Source: Klebsiella aerogenes KCTC 2190
GTDB taxonomy: Bacteria > Pseudomonadota > Gammaproteobacteria > Enterobacterales > Enterobacteriaceae
DNA: 64,000 nucleotides
Direction: 5' to 3'
NCBI RefSeq assembly: GCF_000215745.1
Contig: NC_015663.1
Location: 1,550,001 to 1,614,000 of the forward strand
Position 1 is the stretch's first letter. Every line of letters starts with the position of its first letter. Shown here piece by piece: positions 8,734 to 18,889 of this stretch. Made by a program: the position numbers and the translations under genes. Below the pieces are notes generated by a model, which did no database searches, was not told the DNA's origin, and saw only the letters and a program-made list of their open reading frames with translations.

Positions 8734-10196
8734 GCGCAAAGCTCCTTTGTAGGTTGTGGCTGAAATTGCGCGACGAAGCGGGCAATTTCGCTATCTGAAT
8801 GTGGGGTGAACGTGGTGAGCGACGCGTTGTCGCCTACCACCTGACGGAATTCATCGACGTTGTGCAGTTCATCCAGCGTCATCAGCTGGATGCCGATATT
8901 GCCAAGCGTGGAGGCTTCAATGGGGCCGGCCACCACCGGCAGGCCGCAGGCATCGGCGCATAGCTGGTTAAGCAGCGCGTTCTGGCAGCCGCCGCCGACG
9001 ATATGCAGCTGGCTGAAAGGGTGGCCGCGGAGTGCCGCCAGTTCGCCCAATACCCGGGCATACAGCAGCGCCAGGCTGTCAAAAATGCAGCGCGCCAGTT
9101 CGGCGGGAGTGACCGGGATCGGCTGGGCGGACTCCGCGCAGGCGGCCTGAATTTCGGCGCTCATATTGGCCGGGTTGATAAAGCGATCGTTATTGCAATC
9201 AATCAGATAACGACAGGCCGATAGCTGCGATGTGTCGACAATCAGCGCCTGCAGATCGCTAATGTTCTGCTCCTGCAGTACCCGCTGCAGCAGCCACAGG
9301 CCCATGATGTTTTTCAGTACCCGATAACGCCCCTCGGCGCCGCCTTCATTGGTGATATTCGCCTTCAGCGCCTGCTGGCTGGTGTAAGGCGTTTTACTTT
9401 CAAAGCCCATCAGCGACCAGGTGCCCGATGAGAGATAGGCGGCATTTTTGTCCGCCAGCGGCGAGGCGATCACGGCGCTGGCCGTATCGTGGCTGGCGAC
9501 GGCGACCACCGGGATGCGGTTACCCTGCGGGCAGATCCAGTGGCCGATAACATTGCCAGGATGCGTCGGCGTACCGAACCAGTCCGGCTGCGCGCCGCTC
9601 CAGCGGATCAGCTCGTCATCCCAGTTATCGCTATTGATATTGACCAGTTGCGTGGTGGTGGCGTTGGTATATTCCCAGTTCATCGCGCCGGTCAGGCGGT
9701 AGCTGAAGTAGTCCGGGATCAGCAGCGCATGGGCGACCTGTTCCGCCAGCGCCGGCTGCTGGCTGACCAGCGCCCGCAATTGATAAAGGGTGTTAAACGG
9801 CAGAAACTGGATGCCGCTGCGGCAGTAGATATTGGCGCGGCCAAGTTGTTCGATTGCCTGCGCCATCAGGCCGTGAGTGCGGCTATCGCGGTAGGAAACT
9901 GGCAGGCCGACGCGCTGGCCGCGCTTATCCAGCAAGACGAAATCAACGCCCCAGGTGTCGATACCGATGCTGTCGATCAGGATCCCCTGTTCGCATACTT
10001 TCACCAGCCCACAACGAATTTCCGCTTCCAGGCTATCGATATCCCAGCAATCGTAGCCATCGACTTTCTGCAGGCGATTAATGAAACGGTGAACTTCACG
10101 CAGTGTCAGCGCGCGCGTCGCGGTGTCATAATTCGCGAGCATGACCCGACCGCTGGAAGCGCCTAAATCAACGGCGACACAATGACGAATACTCAT
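8730..10196 (-). CDS. rhaB: Rhamnulokinase
   Basis: This 488-residue FGGY-family kinase has an N-terminal phosphate-binding loop region [26 protein letters not shown], the ATP-site segment [10 protein letters not shown], and a C-terminal [17 protein letters not shown]. It phosphorylates L-rhamnulose at O-1. It is the first gene of the rhaBAD-fucO-rhaM operon and is read leftward from the rhaB-rhaS control region. Confidence 0.97.
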   Translation of the reverse strand: MSIRHCVAVDLGASSGRVMLANYDTATRALTLREVHRFINRLQKVDGYDCWDIDSLEAEIRCGLVKVCEQGILIDSIGIDTWGVDFVLLDKRGQRVGLPVSYRDSRTHGLMAQAIEQLGRANIYCRSGIQFLPFNTLYQLRALVSQQPALAEQVAHALLIPDYFSYRLTGAMNWEYTNATTTQLVNINSDNWDDELIRWSGAQPDWFGTPTHPGNVIGHWICPQGNRIPVVAVASHDTASAVIASPLADKNAAYLSSGTWSLMGFESKTPYTSQQALKANITNEGGAEGRYRVLKNIMGLWLLQRVLQEQNISDLQALIVDTSQLSACRYLIDCNNDRFINPANMSAEIQAACAESAQPIPVTPAELARCIFDSLALLYARVLGELAALRGHPFSQLHIVGGGCQNALLNQLCADACGLPVVAGPIEASTLGNIGIQLMTLDELHNVDEFRQVVGDNASLTTFTPHSDSEIARFVAQFQPQPTKELCA

Positions 10197-10507
10197 GGCA
10201 CGACCCTTCTTAAAATCATTACAGGCAGTCTAAAAAAGGCGTCTCTGCGTCACCTTCTCGCTACTGACAGCGAAAGCGGGCGGCTGGCAACACAGCAAAG
10301 GTGACCGTGAGAAGCGTCACAGTTTCGTTTTATGGGCGGCGCGAGGCGGGGTGTGATGCTGGCCGCAGTTCCGGATATTTCCGGCTGGTTCTTGAAAAAA
10401 CGGCAGGCTTTACGCGGTTTGCGGTCAAAAATTGAAGGCCGGATTGCCGGCCCTTAATTACTATTTGCGACGACGGTTGATAATTTTTCTCATTCGTGGA
10501 GGCTGCT
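10197..10507. promoter_or_regulatory. rhaB-rhaS divergent control region (RhaS/RhaR/CRP)
   Basis: This 311-base gap has no gene. On the reverse strand, TTTTTTAGACTG (core TAGACT, 10227-10232) matches the E. coli rhaBAD -10 position. About 20 bases upstream of it, CTGTCAGTAGCGAGAAGGT (10250-10268) matches the E. coli RhaS half-site next to the -35. CGTGA-GAAGCG-TCACA (10306-10321) is a one-mismatch CRP site. The rightward half should hold the rhaSR promoter with RhaR sites, which I could not place exactly. Confidence 0.75.
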
Positions 10508-11344
10508 ATGACCGTGTTGCACAGTACGGATTTCTTTAAGGCCGGCGTCTCGGCGGTGGCGATTGAACCGCGGCTTCCTCAAGCGGCTTTTCCTGAGCAT
10601 CACCATGATTTTCATGAGATTGTTATCGTCGAGCAGGGTACGGGCATTCACGTTTTCAACGGCCAGCCCTATACCATCAGCGGCGGTTCGGTCTGCTTTA
10701 TTCGCGATCACGATCGTCATCTTTACGAACACACCAATAACCTATGCCTGACTAACGTGCTCTACCGCGCGCCGGATGCTTTTCGTTTTCTGACCGGCGT
10801 GAACCAACTGCTGCCGCAGGAGCAGGACGGTAACTATCTTTCACACTGGCGGGTTAACCAGACGGTACTGCAGCAGGTGCGGCAAATCGTCGGCCAGATG
10901 GAAAAAGTCGGCCCTGGCGTCGAGTCGCATACCATCGCCAGCCGTGAGATCCTTTTTATGCAGCTACTGGTGCTACTGCACAGCAACAGCCTGGCGGAAG
11001 GCGCCGGCAACCACGAGGCGCGGCTGAATCAGCTGATGGCCTGGCTGGAAGACCATTTTGCCGAAGAGATATGCTGGGAGGAGGTAGCGGCGCAGTTTTC
11101 GCTCTCTTTACGCACCCTGCATCGCCAGTTAAAGCTGCAAACCGGGCTGACGCCCCAGCGCTACCTCAACCGGGTGCGCCTGATGAAAGCGCGGCACCTG
11201 CTGCGCCACAGCGATGATAGCGTGACAGAAATCGCTTATCGCTGCGGTTTTGGCGACAGTAACCATTTTTCGACGCTATTTCGCCGTGAATTCGACTGGT
11301 CGCCGCGCGATATTCGCCAGGGGCGCGACGCTATTCTTCAGTAA
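10508..11344 (+). CDS. rhaS: AraC-family activator of rhaBAD and rhaT
   Basis: This 278-residue protein is nearly colinear with E. coli RhaS. The N-terminal sensing cupin has [20 protein letters not shown] and [12 protein letters not shown]; the C-terminal AraC HTH pair has [16 protein letters not shown] and [20 protein letters not shown] sequence (read as [20 protein letters not shown]). It binds L-rhamnose and activates rhaBAD and rhaT. ATG 10508, with GGAGG about eight bases upstream, gives the E. coli length; the ATG four codons earlier is unlikely. It is the first gene of rhaSR. Confidence 0.96.
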   Translation: MTVLHSTDFFKAGVSAVAIEPRLPQAAFPEHHHDFHEIVIVEQGTGIHVFNGQPYTISGGSVCFIRDHDRHLYEHTNNLCLTNVLYRAPDAFRFLTGVNQLLPQEQDGNYLSHWRVNQTVLQQVRQIVGQMEKVGPGVESHTIASREILFMQLLVLLHSNSLAEGAGNHEARLNQLMAWLEDHFAEEICWEEVAAQFSLSLRTLHRQLKLQTGLTPQRYLNRVRLMKARHLLRHSDDSVTEIAYRCGFGDSNHFSTLFRREFDWSPRDIRQGRDAILQ

Positions 11345-11416
11345 CGCGAGAAGAGTCAACGTATTGCCTCACCAAAATGCGAATAATGGTTGGTTTCCGC
11401 GTCGGGAGTGAGAGTT

Positions 11417-12265
11417 GTGGTAGGTCAGCTGGTGCTTCGCAAAGATGAGTTTTTTGCCTCCCCCTCGCAGGCGGTGGCGGTGGCTGACCGCTACCCGCAA
11501 AACGTCTTTGCCGAGCATACCCATGAATTTTGCGAGCTGGTGCTGGTGTGGCGCGGCAACGGTCTGCATATCCTCAACGATCGCCCGTGGCGGATTACCC
11601 GCGGCGATCTCTTTTATATTCGCGCGGAAGATAAACACTCTTATGCGTCGGTCAACGACCTGGTGCTGCAGAATATTATTTATTGCCCGGATCGGCTGCG
11701 GCTCAATTTTGACTGGGCGGCGCATATTCCGGGATTATTCGGCACGCCGTGGCAGCCGCACTGGCGGATCGGCAGCAGCGGGATGGCGCAGGTCAGGCAG
11801 GTGATTAACCAGCTGGAGCACGAAAGCGCGCGGCAGGATGCGCAGGCGGATAGCATGGCGGAGCTGCTGTTCGCCCAACTGGTGTTGACGCTCCAGCGCT
11901 ATCGCTACGCCACTGATAACCTGGCGGCGACGCAAAGCGAAACACAGCTCGATAAACTGCTAACGGCGCTGGCCGGAAGTCTGAATCGCCCCTTTAATCT
12001 GGATAGCTTCTGTCTGCATGAAGGCTGCAGCGAACGTGCGTTACGCCAGCAGTTTCGCCAGCAAACGGGAATGACGATAACTCACTATTTGCGCCAGCTG
12101 CGGATCTGCCATGCGCAGTATTTACTGCAGCATACCGAGCGGTTAATCGGCGAGATCGCCATGCAGTGCGGGTTTGAGGACAGTAACTATTTTTCGGTGG
12201 TGTTTAATCGGGAAATTGGCATGACGCCGGGACAGTGGCGGCAGCGCAGTCGCGCCGCCGCGTAA
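11417..12265 (+). CDS. rhaR: AraC-family activator of rhaSR
   Basis: This is a 282-residue AraC-type regulator. The N-terminal part contains [20 protein letters not shown] and [10 protein letters not shown]; the C-terminal DNA-binding part contains [20 protein letters not shown] and [21 protein letters not shown]. It responds to L-rhamnose and activates rhaSR. I use the GTG at 11417: GGGAG lies at 11404-11408, the length equals E. coli RhaR, and [15 protein letters not shown] aligns with the known N-terminus. An in-frame ATG at 11390 is the alternative. Confidence 0.93.
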   Translation: MVGQLVLRKDEFFASPSQAVAVADRYPQNVFAEHTHEFCELVLVWRGNGLHILNDRPWRITRGDLFYIRAEDKHSYASVNDLVLQNIIYCPDRLRLNFDWAAHIPGLFGTPWQPHWRIGSSGMAQVRQVINQLEHESARQDAQADSMAELLFAQLVLTLQRYRYATDNLAATQSETQLDKLLTALAGSLNRPFNLDSFCLHEGCSERALRQQFRQQTGMTITHYLRQLRICHAQYLLQHTERLIGEIAMQCGFEDSNYFSVVFNREIGMTPGQWRQRSRAAA

Positions 12266-12272
12266 GGGGAAA

Positions 12273-13307
12273 TCAGTTAGCCATTCCCAGGCCGACGATA
12301 TTCGCGGCGATGATAATCACCACGCAGCCGAGGCTGAGCACGCTGACCGGGCGGCGTCCGGCGTTGTTCCACTCTTTCAGCACCAGCCCAACCAGCCCGC
12401 CACACAGTACGTAGAAGCTCATATGCAGCATCCAGCTCATGTAGTCATACTGCGCCGGGATACTGGCGTGGCCCCAGGCATAGAAGAAGAACTGCAGATA
12501 CCACATTAGCCCGCCCAATGCGGAAAGCAGAATGTTGCTGATGATAAGCGGTTTTGCCAGTGAGAAGTCGGCTTTTAGCGACAAATCCTTCACTTTGGCA
12601 AGGCGAATAAAACAAAAGCCGAGGTTAACCAGCGCGCCGCCGCCCATGATCACCACGTAGCTTGGCAGCGCGGTATACAGCGGGTCGACGCCCAGCGCCG
12701 CGGCGGCTTCATGCATTGGTTTAGCGGCGTTCATCGCAAATGACATGCCGGCGGAGAAAATACCGCACATTACCGCCAGCATCAGCCCTTTTTTCAGGTT
12801 GAACTCTTCCGCTTTGATGCCCATTTTGCGCTCTTTAAGCTGGCCGGCGCGAGTGACGATACCCACGCCAATCACCGCCACCAGCACGCCGAGCAGGGTC
12901 ATTTGTCCGCCTTTGGTGTGAATCAACACATCAAAGTGGCCGTTGAGGATCGGCGTCATTAAGGTGCCGACGATAAGCGTAATGCCGATAGCGATACCGA
13001 TACCCATCGACATCCCCAGATAGCGCATGGTCAGGCCATAGTTGATGTTACCGATGCCCCACATCGCGCCGAACAAAAACACCGGCAGCAGCGTGGAAGC
13101 GCTAAATGAGTGATAGTAGGCCCAGAAATCGGGCAGCAGCATGGCGCTTATCGCCCACGGCAGAATTAGCCAGGAAACAATCCCGCCGATCGACCACATG
13201 GTTTCCCACGACCAGTGTTTCACCTTCTTGAAAGGGGCATAAAAACAGGCGGCACTGGCGGCGCCGATTAAATGCCAAAAAATTCCCATCGTAATCGCAT
13301 GATTCAT
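12273..13307 (-). CDS. rhaT: L-rhamnose:proton symporter
   Basis: This 344-residue inner-membrane protein has about ten hydrophobic segments and the length of E. coli RhaT. It opens [18 protein letters not shown], followed by [18 protein letters not shown]. It imports L-rhamnose with a proton. I chose ATG 13307 by homology over the ATG five codons upstream. It converges with rhaR, with only seven bases between the stops, so each transcript must run through or end inside the other. Confidence 0.96.
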   Translation of the reverse strand: MNHAITMGIFWHLIGAASAACFYAPFKKVKHWSWETMWSIGGIVSWLILPWAISAMLLPDFWAYYHSFSASTLLPVFLFGAMWGIGNINYGLTMRYLGMSMGIGIAIGITLIVGTLMTPILNGHFDVLIHTKGGQMTLLGVLVAVIGVGIVTRAGQLKERKMGIKAEEFNLKKGLMLAVMCGIFSAGMSFAMNAAKPMHEAAAALGVDPLYTALPSYVVIMGGGALVNLGFCFIRLAKVKDLSLKADFSLAKPLIISNILLSALGGLMWYLQFFFYAWGHASIPAQYDYMSWMLHMSFYVLCGGLVGLVLKEWNNAGRRPVSVLSLGCVVIIIAANIVGLGMAN

Positions 13308-13502
13308 TGCCTTTACCCTCATCTGTGTTGGGTTGGATAGACTCTCTCCGATGCGATGAGTGTAAAAATTGCGCAGTTTTTACGCCTTTGAGCTGTTGCC
13401 ACCTCAGACGAAACTCTGGCAATCAGGGGCTTAATGGGTTGTTTTGGCTCACAAACCGGCGTGTATCTATTTTGGGTATAACCTTAGTAAAACTACGGCA
13501 TT

Positions 13503-13538
13503 GATAATCATTTTCAATATCATTTAATTAACTATAAT
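13503..13538 (+). promoter_or_regulatory. sodA promoter with Fur box
   Basis: GATAATCATTTTCAATATC (13503-13521) matches the 19-base Fur consensus at most positions and lies directly upstream of, and over the -35 of, a TATAAT -10 box at 13533-13538. Iron repression of sodA through Fur is established in E. coli. The box position here supports the same control. Confidence 0.75.
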
Positions 13539-13597
13539 GAACCGACTGCTTACGCGGCGTTAACACCCTCTGCCGCCCGATAATAATGGAGATGATT

Positions 13598-14218
13598 ATG
13601 AGTTATACACTGCCATCCCTGCCGTACGCTTACGATGCTCTGGAACCGCATTTCGACAAGCAGACGATGGAGATCCATCATACTAAGCATCACCAGACCT
13701 ACGTTAACAACGCTAACGCAGCGCTGGAAAGCCTGCCGGAATTCGCTAACCTGTCCGCGGAAGAGCTGATCACTAAGCTTGATCAACTGCCGGCTGACAA
13801 AAAAACCGTACTGCGTAACAACGCGGGCGGCCACGCTAACCACAGCCTGTTCTGGAAAGGCCTGAAAACCGGCACCACCCTGCAGGGCGACCTGAAAGCC
13901 GCTATCGAGCGTGATTTCGGTTCTGTGGACAACTTCAAAGCTGAATTCGAAAAAGCGGCAGCTACCCGCTTTGGTTCCGGCTGGGCGTGGCTGGTGCTGA
14001 AAGGCGACAAACTGGCCGTCGTTTCTACCGCTAACCAGGACTCCCCGCTGATGGGCGAAGCCATTTCCGGCGCTTCAGGCTTCCCGATTATCGGCCTGGA
14101 TGTGTGGGAACACGCTTACTACCTGAAATTCCAGAACCGCCGTCCGGACTACATCAAAGCCTTCTGGGACGTGGTTAACTGGGACGAAGCAGCAGCGCGT
14201 TTTGCCGCCAAAAAATAA
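13598..14218 (+). CDS. sodA: Superoxide dismutase [Mn]
   Basis: This 206-residue protein is almost identical to E. coli SodA. The metal ligands are visible: His in [13 protein letters not shown], His in [11 protein letters not shown], and Asp and His in [13 protein letters not shown]. It dismutates superoxide in the cytoplasm. ATG 13598 follows TGGAG with good spacing; the in-frame ATG four codons upstream overlaps that site. It is preceded by a Fur-box promoter and followed by a strong terminator, so it is monocistronic. Confidence 0.98.
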   Translation: MSYTLPSLPYAYDALEPHFDKQTMEIHHTKHHQTYVNNANAALESLPEFANLSAEELITKLDQLPADKKTVLRNNAGGHANHSLFWKGLKTGTTLQGDLKAAIERDFGSVDNFKAEFEKAAATRFGSGWAWLVLKGDKLAVVSTANQDSPLMGEAISGASGFPIIGLDVWEHAYYLKFQNRRPDYIKAFWDVVNWDEAAARFAAKK

Positions 14219-14239
14219 GGTTGCATTGTGCTAAGAGAG

Positions 14240-14268
14240 AAGCGAGTCTGATGACTCGCTTTTTTTAT
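14240..14268 (+). terminator. sodA terminator
   Basis: AGCGAGTC-TGAT-GACTCGCT stem-loop is followed by seven Ts. Confidence 0.9.
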
Positions 14269-14290
14269 ATCCGTAGCAAGGAGAGCAGCA

Positions 14291-14965
14291 ATGCATTATC
14301 CGGTGAATGTCTTTGTCGGCAAAATCAGGGACTACGACGGTAGCCGCCCCAGCGCAATTGGCAAAATCCAGGTCGATGGCGAATTACAGCTCGGCGATCT
14401 CGGGCTGGAAGGGGACGAGCAGGCGGAAAAGAAAATTCACGGCGGGCCGGATCGCGCGCTGTGCCACTATCCCCGCGAGCATTATCTCGACTGGATCCGC
14501 GAATTCCCGCAGCAGGCCGAGCTGTTCTGCGCACCCGCATTCGGCGAAAACCTTTCTACCGAAGGGCTAACGGAAAAAAACGTCTATATCGGCGATATCT
14601 TTCGTTGGGGCGAGGCGCTGATTCAGGTCACTCAACCGCGCTCTCCCTGCTTCAAACTGAATTACCATTTCGGCATTAGCGACATGGCGCAACTGATGCA
14701 GAACAGCGGCAAGGTTGGCTGGCTTTACCGCATTATTGCCGGCGGCCGGGTCTCCAGCGATGCGCCGCTGGAGCTGGTATCGCGACTAAGCGATGTGAGC
14801 GTACATGAGGCCGGAGCGATTGCCTGGCATATGCCGTTTGACGACGAGCAGTATCACCGTCTGTTATCGGCGGCGGGCCTGTCGGTAAGCTGGAGCAGAA
14901 CGATGCAGAAGCGGCGTTTAAGCGGGCAGATCGAGGATAATTCGCGGAGATTATGGGGGAAATAA
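14291..14965 (+). CDS. yiiM: YiiM, MOSC-domain 6-hydroxylaminopurine reductase
   Basis: This 224-residue MOSC-domain protein has the expected order: N-terminal VGKIRDYDG, GDEQAEKKIHGGPDRALCHY, the FGENLSTEGLTE motif, and the molybdenum-cofactor cysteine in QPRSPCFKLNYHFG. E. coli YiiM detoxifies N-hydroxylated bases such as 6-N-hydroxylaminopurine. Unlike E. coli K-12, no kdgT lies between sodA and this gene. A nine-base stem (ATGGGGGAA/TTCCCCCAT, 14953-14974) overlaps its stop codon. Confidence 0.92.
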   Translation: MHYPVNVFVGKIRDYDGSRPSAIGKIQVDGELQLGDLGLEGDEQAEKKIHGGPDRALCHYPREHYLDWIREFPQQAELFCAPAFGENLSTEGLTEKNVYIGDIFRWGEALIQVTQPRSPCFKLNYHFGISDMAQLMQNSGKVGWLYRIIAGGRVSSDAPLELVSRLSDVSVHEAGAIAWHMPFDDEQYHRLLSAAGLSVSWSRTMQKRRLSGQIEDNSRRLWGK

Positions 14966-14992
14966 TTCCCCCATATTGAACGTTGCAACCAG

Positions 14993-15024
14993 TAGCCCGG
15001 CTCAGCGTAGCGCAAGCCGGGACA
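14993..15024. repeat. REP-like palindromic element
   Basis: TAGCCCGGCTCAGCGTAGCG followed by CAAGCCGGGA forms an imperfect stem of the REP/BIME type between the convergent yiiM and cpxA genes. Such elements often limit read-through or mRNA decay. Confidence 0.55.
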
Positions 15025-15027
15025 GGG

Positions 15028-16401
15028 TTAAGTACGCTTATACAGCGGCAGCCAGATTGTTAAACGCAGCCCACCCAGCGGGCTATCGTCGGCTTTAACC
15101 CAGCCGCGATGTTGCTGAATCGCCGTTTCGACAATCGCCAGCCCCAGACCGGTGCCGCCGGACTCGCGATCGCGAGCCTCGTCGGTACGATAGAACGGAC
15201 GGAAAATCTGTTCGCGATCCTCCGGGCTGACGCCCGGGCCGTCATCATCGACGTTGACCGTGATTCCGTCTTTATCCACCGAGAAACTGACGGAAATTTT
15301 CGTGTGCGAGTAGCGCAGCGCGTTGCGCACGATATTTTCCAGCGCGCTTTCCAGCGCATTAGGGTTACCGTACAGCGGCCAGGGGCCCGGCGGATACTCA
15401 ACGGTGAAGGATTTCCCCATCTGTTCGGCTTCAAATGCCGCGTTGTCCAGCACTTCGCCCCACAGCTGATTCGCTTTCACCGTCTCGCTGACCAGCGCGT
15501 TTTTCGCCTGATTACGCGACATCACCAGCAGGTCGTTAATCATGCTATCCAGCCGGTGCGCTTCGGTTTCGATACGCTCCAGCTCTTTGCTTTCACCGCT
15601 GCGGCGGCGCAGCAACGCGGTGCCTAACTGCAGACGGGTTAACGGCGTGCGTAGCTCGTGCGAGATATCCGACAGCAGCCGCTGCTGGCTGGTCATCATT
15701 CGCTCAAGCGCGGTCACCATCTGGTTGAAGCTGGCCCCGGCGGCCAGAAACTCCTGCGGACCGGCTTCCAGTTCAGGATGCTGCCGCAGGTTACCCTGGG
15801 CAACTTCGTCGGCGGCGTTTTTCAGCTTGCGCGCCGGTTTCGCCAGACTCCACGCCAGCCAGAGCAGCAGCGGGGCGCTGACCAGCATCGTCACGATAAG
15901 CAGTAATAGCGGACGGTCAAACAGCAGGTTGATGAAGTCGGATTGTGAAGTGCTGGCAGGGCGGATGAGATAAAGTTGATAATTATCTTCACCATCCCTG
16001 ACGGAAAACGGGCCGACCATCTCCAGGCGTCCGTAACGCTTCTTCTGCGGATGATCGGCATTATCGGCCTGGCCGATAAAGTTACGAATGATCTGCATTT
16101 CGTTGCGTTCTGCGCCGATCACGCGGCCTTCGCTGGTGACCAGCAGCAGCCGCTGCCCCGGCGGCGCCCACTTATCGATGGCGCGAAACAGGCGTCGCCA
16201 CCACATCAGGTCGTTCGGCGGGTCGTTCGCCAGTTCGGCCTCGACGTGCTGCTCAATCATGATGCCCTGACGTTGCTCGCTTTCCAGCAGCTCGGTCATC
16301 TGGCGCGAGTCCAGCTTGGGCAACATCAGTACCAGCATCAACACCAGCGCCAGCGTGAGCCAGAAGATAGCGAAGATGCGTGCGGTTAAACTTCCAATCA
16401 T
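15028..16401 (-). CDS. cpxA: Sensor histidine kinase CpxA
   Basis: This 457-residue inner-membrane kinase has an N-terminal membrane anchor, a periplasmic sensor domain, a second membrane segment (LLLLIVTMLVSAPLLLWLAW), a HAMP domain, the phospho-acceptor box SDISHELRTPLTRLQLG, and ATP-binding N, G1 and G2 boxes (NIVRNALRYSH, DDDGPGVSPEDR, GGTGLGLAIV). It senses envelope stress and phosphorylates CpxR. Its start overlaps the cpxR stop by four bases. Confidence 0.98.
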   Translation of the reverse strand: MIGSLTARIFAIFWLTLALVLMLVLMLPKLDSRQMTELLESEQRQGIMIEQHVEAELANDPPNDLMWWRRLFRAIDKWAPPGQRLLLVTSEGRVIGAERNEMQIIRNFIGQADNADHPQKKRYGRLEMVGPFSVRDGEDNYQLYLIRPASTSQSDFINLLFDRPLLLLIVTMLVSAPLLLWLAWSLAKPARKLKNAADEVAQGNLRQHPELEAGPQEFLAAGASFNQMVTALERMMTSQQRLLSDISHELRTPLTRLQLGTALLRRRSGESKELERIETEAHRLDSMINDLLVMSRNQAKNALVSETVKANQLWGEVLDNAAFEAEQMGKSFTVEYPPGPWPLYGNPNALESALENIVRNALRYSHTKISVSFSVDKDGITVNVDDDGPGVSPEDREQIFRPFYRTDEARDRESGGTGLGLAIVETAIQQHRGWVKADDSPLGGLRLTIWLPLYKRT

Positions 16402-17096
16402 GAAGCAGAAACCATCAGATAGCCGCGTCCGCGCAATGTTTTAAACCACGGATGGCCGTCTTTGCGCTCCGGCAGCTTACGCCGCAGGTTGGAAATATGC
16501 ATATCGATAGCGCGGTCGAACGGCGTCAGCCGCTTGCCCAGCACTTCCTGGCTTAAGTGTTCACGTGACACCACCTGACCCAGATGCTGCGCCAGCAGAT
16601 ACAGCAGGGTGAACTCGGTGCCGGTCAGCTCCAGCGTTTGCCCATCAAAATTGGCTTCCTGACGACCCGGATTGAGGCTTAACGCATCCACTTCCAGGGT
16701 CGGAGAACCGGATTCGGTGGTCTGCTGCTGCTCGCTCCAGTGGGAACGACGCAGAATCGCGCGTATACGGGCCACCAGCTCGCGATCGTTAAACGGCTTA
16801 GGCAAATAGTCATCCGCCCCGAGTTCGAGGCCGAGAACGCGATCCAGCTCGCTTCCGCGCGCCGTTAGCATGATAACCGGGGTCTGGTGTGTCTGACGTA
16901 ATTCTTTAAGCGTGTCGATACCGTTTTTCTTCGGCATCATCACATCAAGCAAAAGGAGATCAATGCTGTCGTCAAGAAGCGCCAGCGCCTGTTCACCGTC
17001 ATGGGCAACGAGCACATTAAAACCTTCCATATCGAGCAGCTCTTTTAACAGGGAGGTGAGCTCCCGGTCATCATCAACTAACAGGATTTTATTCAT
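16398..17096 (-). CDS. cpxR: Response regulator CpxR
   Basis: This is a 232-residue OmpR/PhoB-type regulator. The receiver domain has the acidic pocket DDDREL, the phospho-acceptor Asp in LLLLDVMMPKKNG (about residue 51) and KPF near residue 103-105. The C-terminal winged helix has LTGTEFTLLYLLAQH and RAIDMHISNLRRKL. It activates envelope-stress genes including its own operon and divergent cpxP; a perfect CpxR box lies in the intergenic region. Confidence 0.98.
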   Translation of the reverse strand: MNKILLVDDDRELTSLLKELLDMEGFNVLVAHDGEQALALLDDSIDLLLLDVMMPKKNGIDTLKELRQTHQTPVIMLTARGSELDRVLGLELGADDYLPKPFNDRELVARIRAILRRSHWSEQQQTTESGSPTLEVDALSLNPGRQEANFDGQTLELTGTEFTLLYLLAQHLGQVVSREHLSQEVLGKRLTPFDRAIDMHISNLRRKLPERKDGHPWFKTLRGRGYLMVSAS

Positions 17097-17151
17097 TGTT
17101 TAAATACCTCCGAGGCAGAAATTACGTCATCAAGGCTCGCTAATCCATGAC

Positions 17152-17166
17152 TTTACGTTGTTTTAC
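17152..17166 (-). promoter_or_regulatory. CpxR box between cpxR and cpxP
   Basis: On the reverse strand the sequence is GTAAA-ACAAC-GTAAA, an exact match to the GTAAA-N5-GTAAA CpxR consensus. It lies between divergent cpxRA and cpxP and should drive both. Confidence 0.9.
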
Positions 17167-17245
17167 ACCCCCTGACGCATGTTTGCAGCCTGAATCGTAA
17201 ACTGTCTCTCGTTGAATCGCGACACAAACGTTTTGGGAGTATGTG

Positions 17246-17749
17246 ATGCGCAATGTTATCGCTGCCGTCATGGCCTCAACGCTGGCGCTAAGTGCTACTA
17301 GCCAAGCCGCTGAAGTCGTTACCGGCGTTAACTGGCTCCACGGTGAAGAGGGAGCCCAGCGCAGCGGCCAGAGCCATATGTTTGACGGCATAAGTCTAAC
17401 CGAACAGCAACGACAGCAGTTACGGGATCTTATGCAACGGGCGCGCCATGACCGGCTCCCTGTTAATGTTAGCGAACTGGAGACAATGCATAGCCTTGTC
17501 ACCGCAGATAAATTTGATGAAAGCGCTGTGCGCGCTCAGGCAGAAAAGATGGCGCAGGAACAGGTTGCCCGCCAGGTAGAAATGGCGAAAGTCCGCAACC
17601 AGATGTACCACCTGCTAACCCCTGAGCAGCAAGCGGTTTTAAATGCTAAGCACCAGCAGCGTATGGATCAGTTGCGTGAGGTTGCAAGGATGCAGAAAGG
17701 CTCAGCCATGATGCTTTCCAGTAGTAGCAGTACCGTGCAACCCAAGTAA
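17246..17749 (+). CDS. cpxP: Periplasmic Cpx adaptor/chaperone CpxP
   Basis: This 167-residue protein starts with a Sec signal peptide ([22 protein letters not shown], shown to its end in pieces: cleavage probably after SQA-A). It carries the two CpxP/Spy-family LTxxQ motifs: [15 protein letters not shown] and [13 protein letters not shown]. In the periplasm it represses CpxA and helps DegP clear misfolded proteins. I chose ATG 17246, with GGGAG at 17235-17239; a GTG one codon earlier is also in frame. Its 3' end carries the CpxQ small RNA. Confidence 0.95.
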   Translation: MRNVIAAVMASTLALSATSQAAEVVTGVNWLHGEEGAQRSGQSHMFDGISLTEQQRQQLRDLMQRARHDRLPVNVSELETMHSLVTADKFDESAVRAQAEKMAQEQVARQVEMAKVRNQMYHLLTPEQQAVLNAKHQQRMDQLREVARMQKGSAMMLSSSSSTVQPK

Positions 17750-17758
17750 CAAACCCTG

Positions 17759-17817
17759 TTTTCCTTGCCATAGACACCATCCCTGTCTTCCCCCACATGA
17801 TGTGGGGGTTTTTTTTG
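17759..17817 (+). ncRNA. cpxQ: CpxQ small RNA in the cpxP 3' UTR, with terminator
   Basis: The 59 bases after the cpxP stop follow the known CpxQ RNA closely: TTTTCCTTGCCATAGACACC, then ATCCCTGTCTTC, then the terminator CCCCCACA-TGA-TGTGGGGG and eight Ts. In Salmonella and E. coli, RNase E releases CpxQ from cpxP mRNA, and it acts with Hfq to repress envelope-protein mRNAs. The conserved 5' region contains the known seeds. Processing here is inferred. Confidence 0.85.
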
Positions 17818-17907
17818 TCTTTTTTTCGCCTCAGCCGCCGCATGCCCTTTCATCTTCCGGGTAAAAGTTCAGGTTATACTAAGCGCATCGCCGGAAAAGG
17901 AGCGTTT

Positions 17908-18804
17908 ATGAATCAATCTTATGGGCGGCTGGTGAGTCGCGCGGCTATTGCCGCGACGGCGATGGCCTCCGTGTTACTTTTGATCAAAATTTTTGCGTGG
18001 TGGTATACCGGTTCGGTGAGTATTCTGGCGGCGCTGGTGGATTCGCTGGTGGATATTGCCGCCTCGCTGACCAACCTGCTGGTGGTGCGTTACTCGCTAC
18101 AACCTGCTGATGAAGAACATACTTTTGGCCATGGGAAAGCGGAATCGCTGGCGGCGTTGGCGCAGAGCATGTTTATTTCCGGTTCGGCGTTGTTTCTGTT
18201 CCTGACCGGGATCCAGCATTTGATTCGCCCTGAACCGATGCAGGCGGCGGGCGTCGGGATGGTGGTGACGCTGATCGCCTTGATAAGCACCCTGATGCTG
18301 GTGACCTTTCAGCGCTGGGTGGTCAGAAAAACCCAGAGCCAGGCCGTGCGTGCGGATATGCTTCATTATCAGTCTGATGTTATGATGAACGGCGCTATTC
18401 TTATCGCCCTCGGCCTCTCCTGGTACGGCTGGCACCGCGCCGATGCGCTGTTTGCATTAGGGATTGGCATCTATATTTTATATAGCGCGCTGCGTATGGG
18501 TTACGACGCGGTGCAATCGTTATTAGACCGTGCGCTTCCGGATGAGGAACGTCAGGAAATCATCAGTATCGTGAACAGCTGGCCCGGCGTCAGCGGCGCG
18601 CACGATCTACGAACGCGGCAGTCAGGGCCGACTCGCTTTATTCAAATACATTTGGAAATGGAAGATAACCTCCCGCTGGTGCAGGCGCACGTAATCGCCG
18701 ACCAGGTGGAGCAGGCTATTTTGCGCCGTTTCCCGGGATCGGATGTCATCATCCATCAGGATCCCTGTTCTGTGGTGCCGCCGGCGCGGCAGGGCGTTTT
18801 TTGA
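17908..18804 (+). CDS. fieF: Cation diffusion facilitator FieF (YiiP)
   Basis: This 298-residue CDF antiporter has six membrane segments. The transport-site Asp residues are in [12 protein letters not shown] and the HYQSDV segment, with the charge-interlock/zinc motif [10 protein letters not shown] between. The C-terminal cytoplasmic metal-sensing domain contains [15 protein letters not shown] and [10 protein letters not shown]. It exports Zn(II)/Fe(II) in exchange for protons. ATG 17908, after AAAGGAG, gives the E. coli start [13 protein letters not shown]; the longer open frame upstream runs through the CpxQ terminator and is not real. Confidence 0.96.
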   Translation: MNQSYGRLVSRAAIAATAMASVLLLIKIFAWWYTGSVSILAALVDSLVDIAASLTNLLVVRYSLQPADEEHTFGHGKAESLAALAQSMFISGSALFLFLTGIQHLIRPEPMQAAGVGMVVTLIALISTLMLVTFQRWVVRKTQSQAVRADMLHYQSDVMMNGAILIALGLSWYGWHRADALFALGIGIYILYSALRMGYDAVQSLLDRALPDEERQEIISIVNSWPGVSGAHDLRTRQSGPTRFIQIHLEMEDNLPLVQAHVIADQVEQAILRRFPGSDVIIHQDPCSVVPPARQGVF

Positions 18805-18889
18805 GCTTTCGGTTATAGTCTGTAAACTCGATGTAAAAATGTGGGGCGGGTAGGCATTTTTTGTATAAATTACCGCCATTTGGTCTGAC

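Noticed and set aside
17797..17907. 37-codon upstream extension of FieF
   Set aside because: It would start inside the CpxQ terminator; the conserved start [10 protein letters not shown] follows AAAGGAG at 17908.
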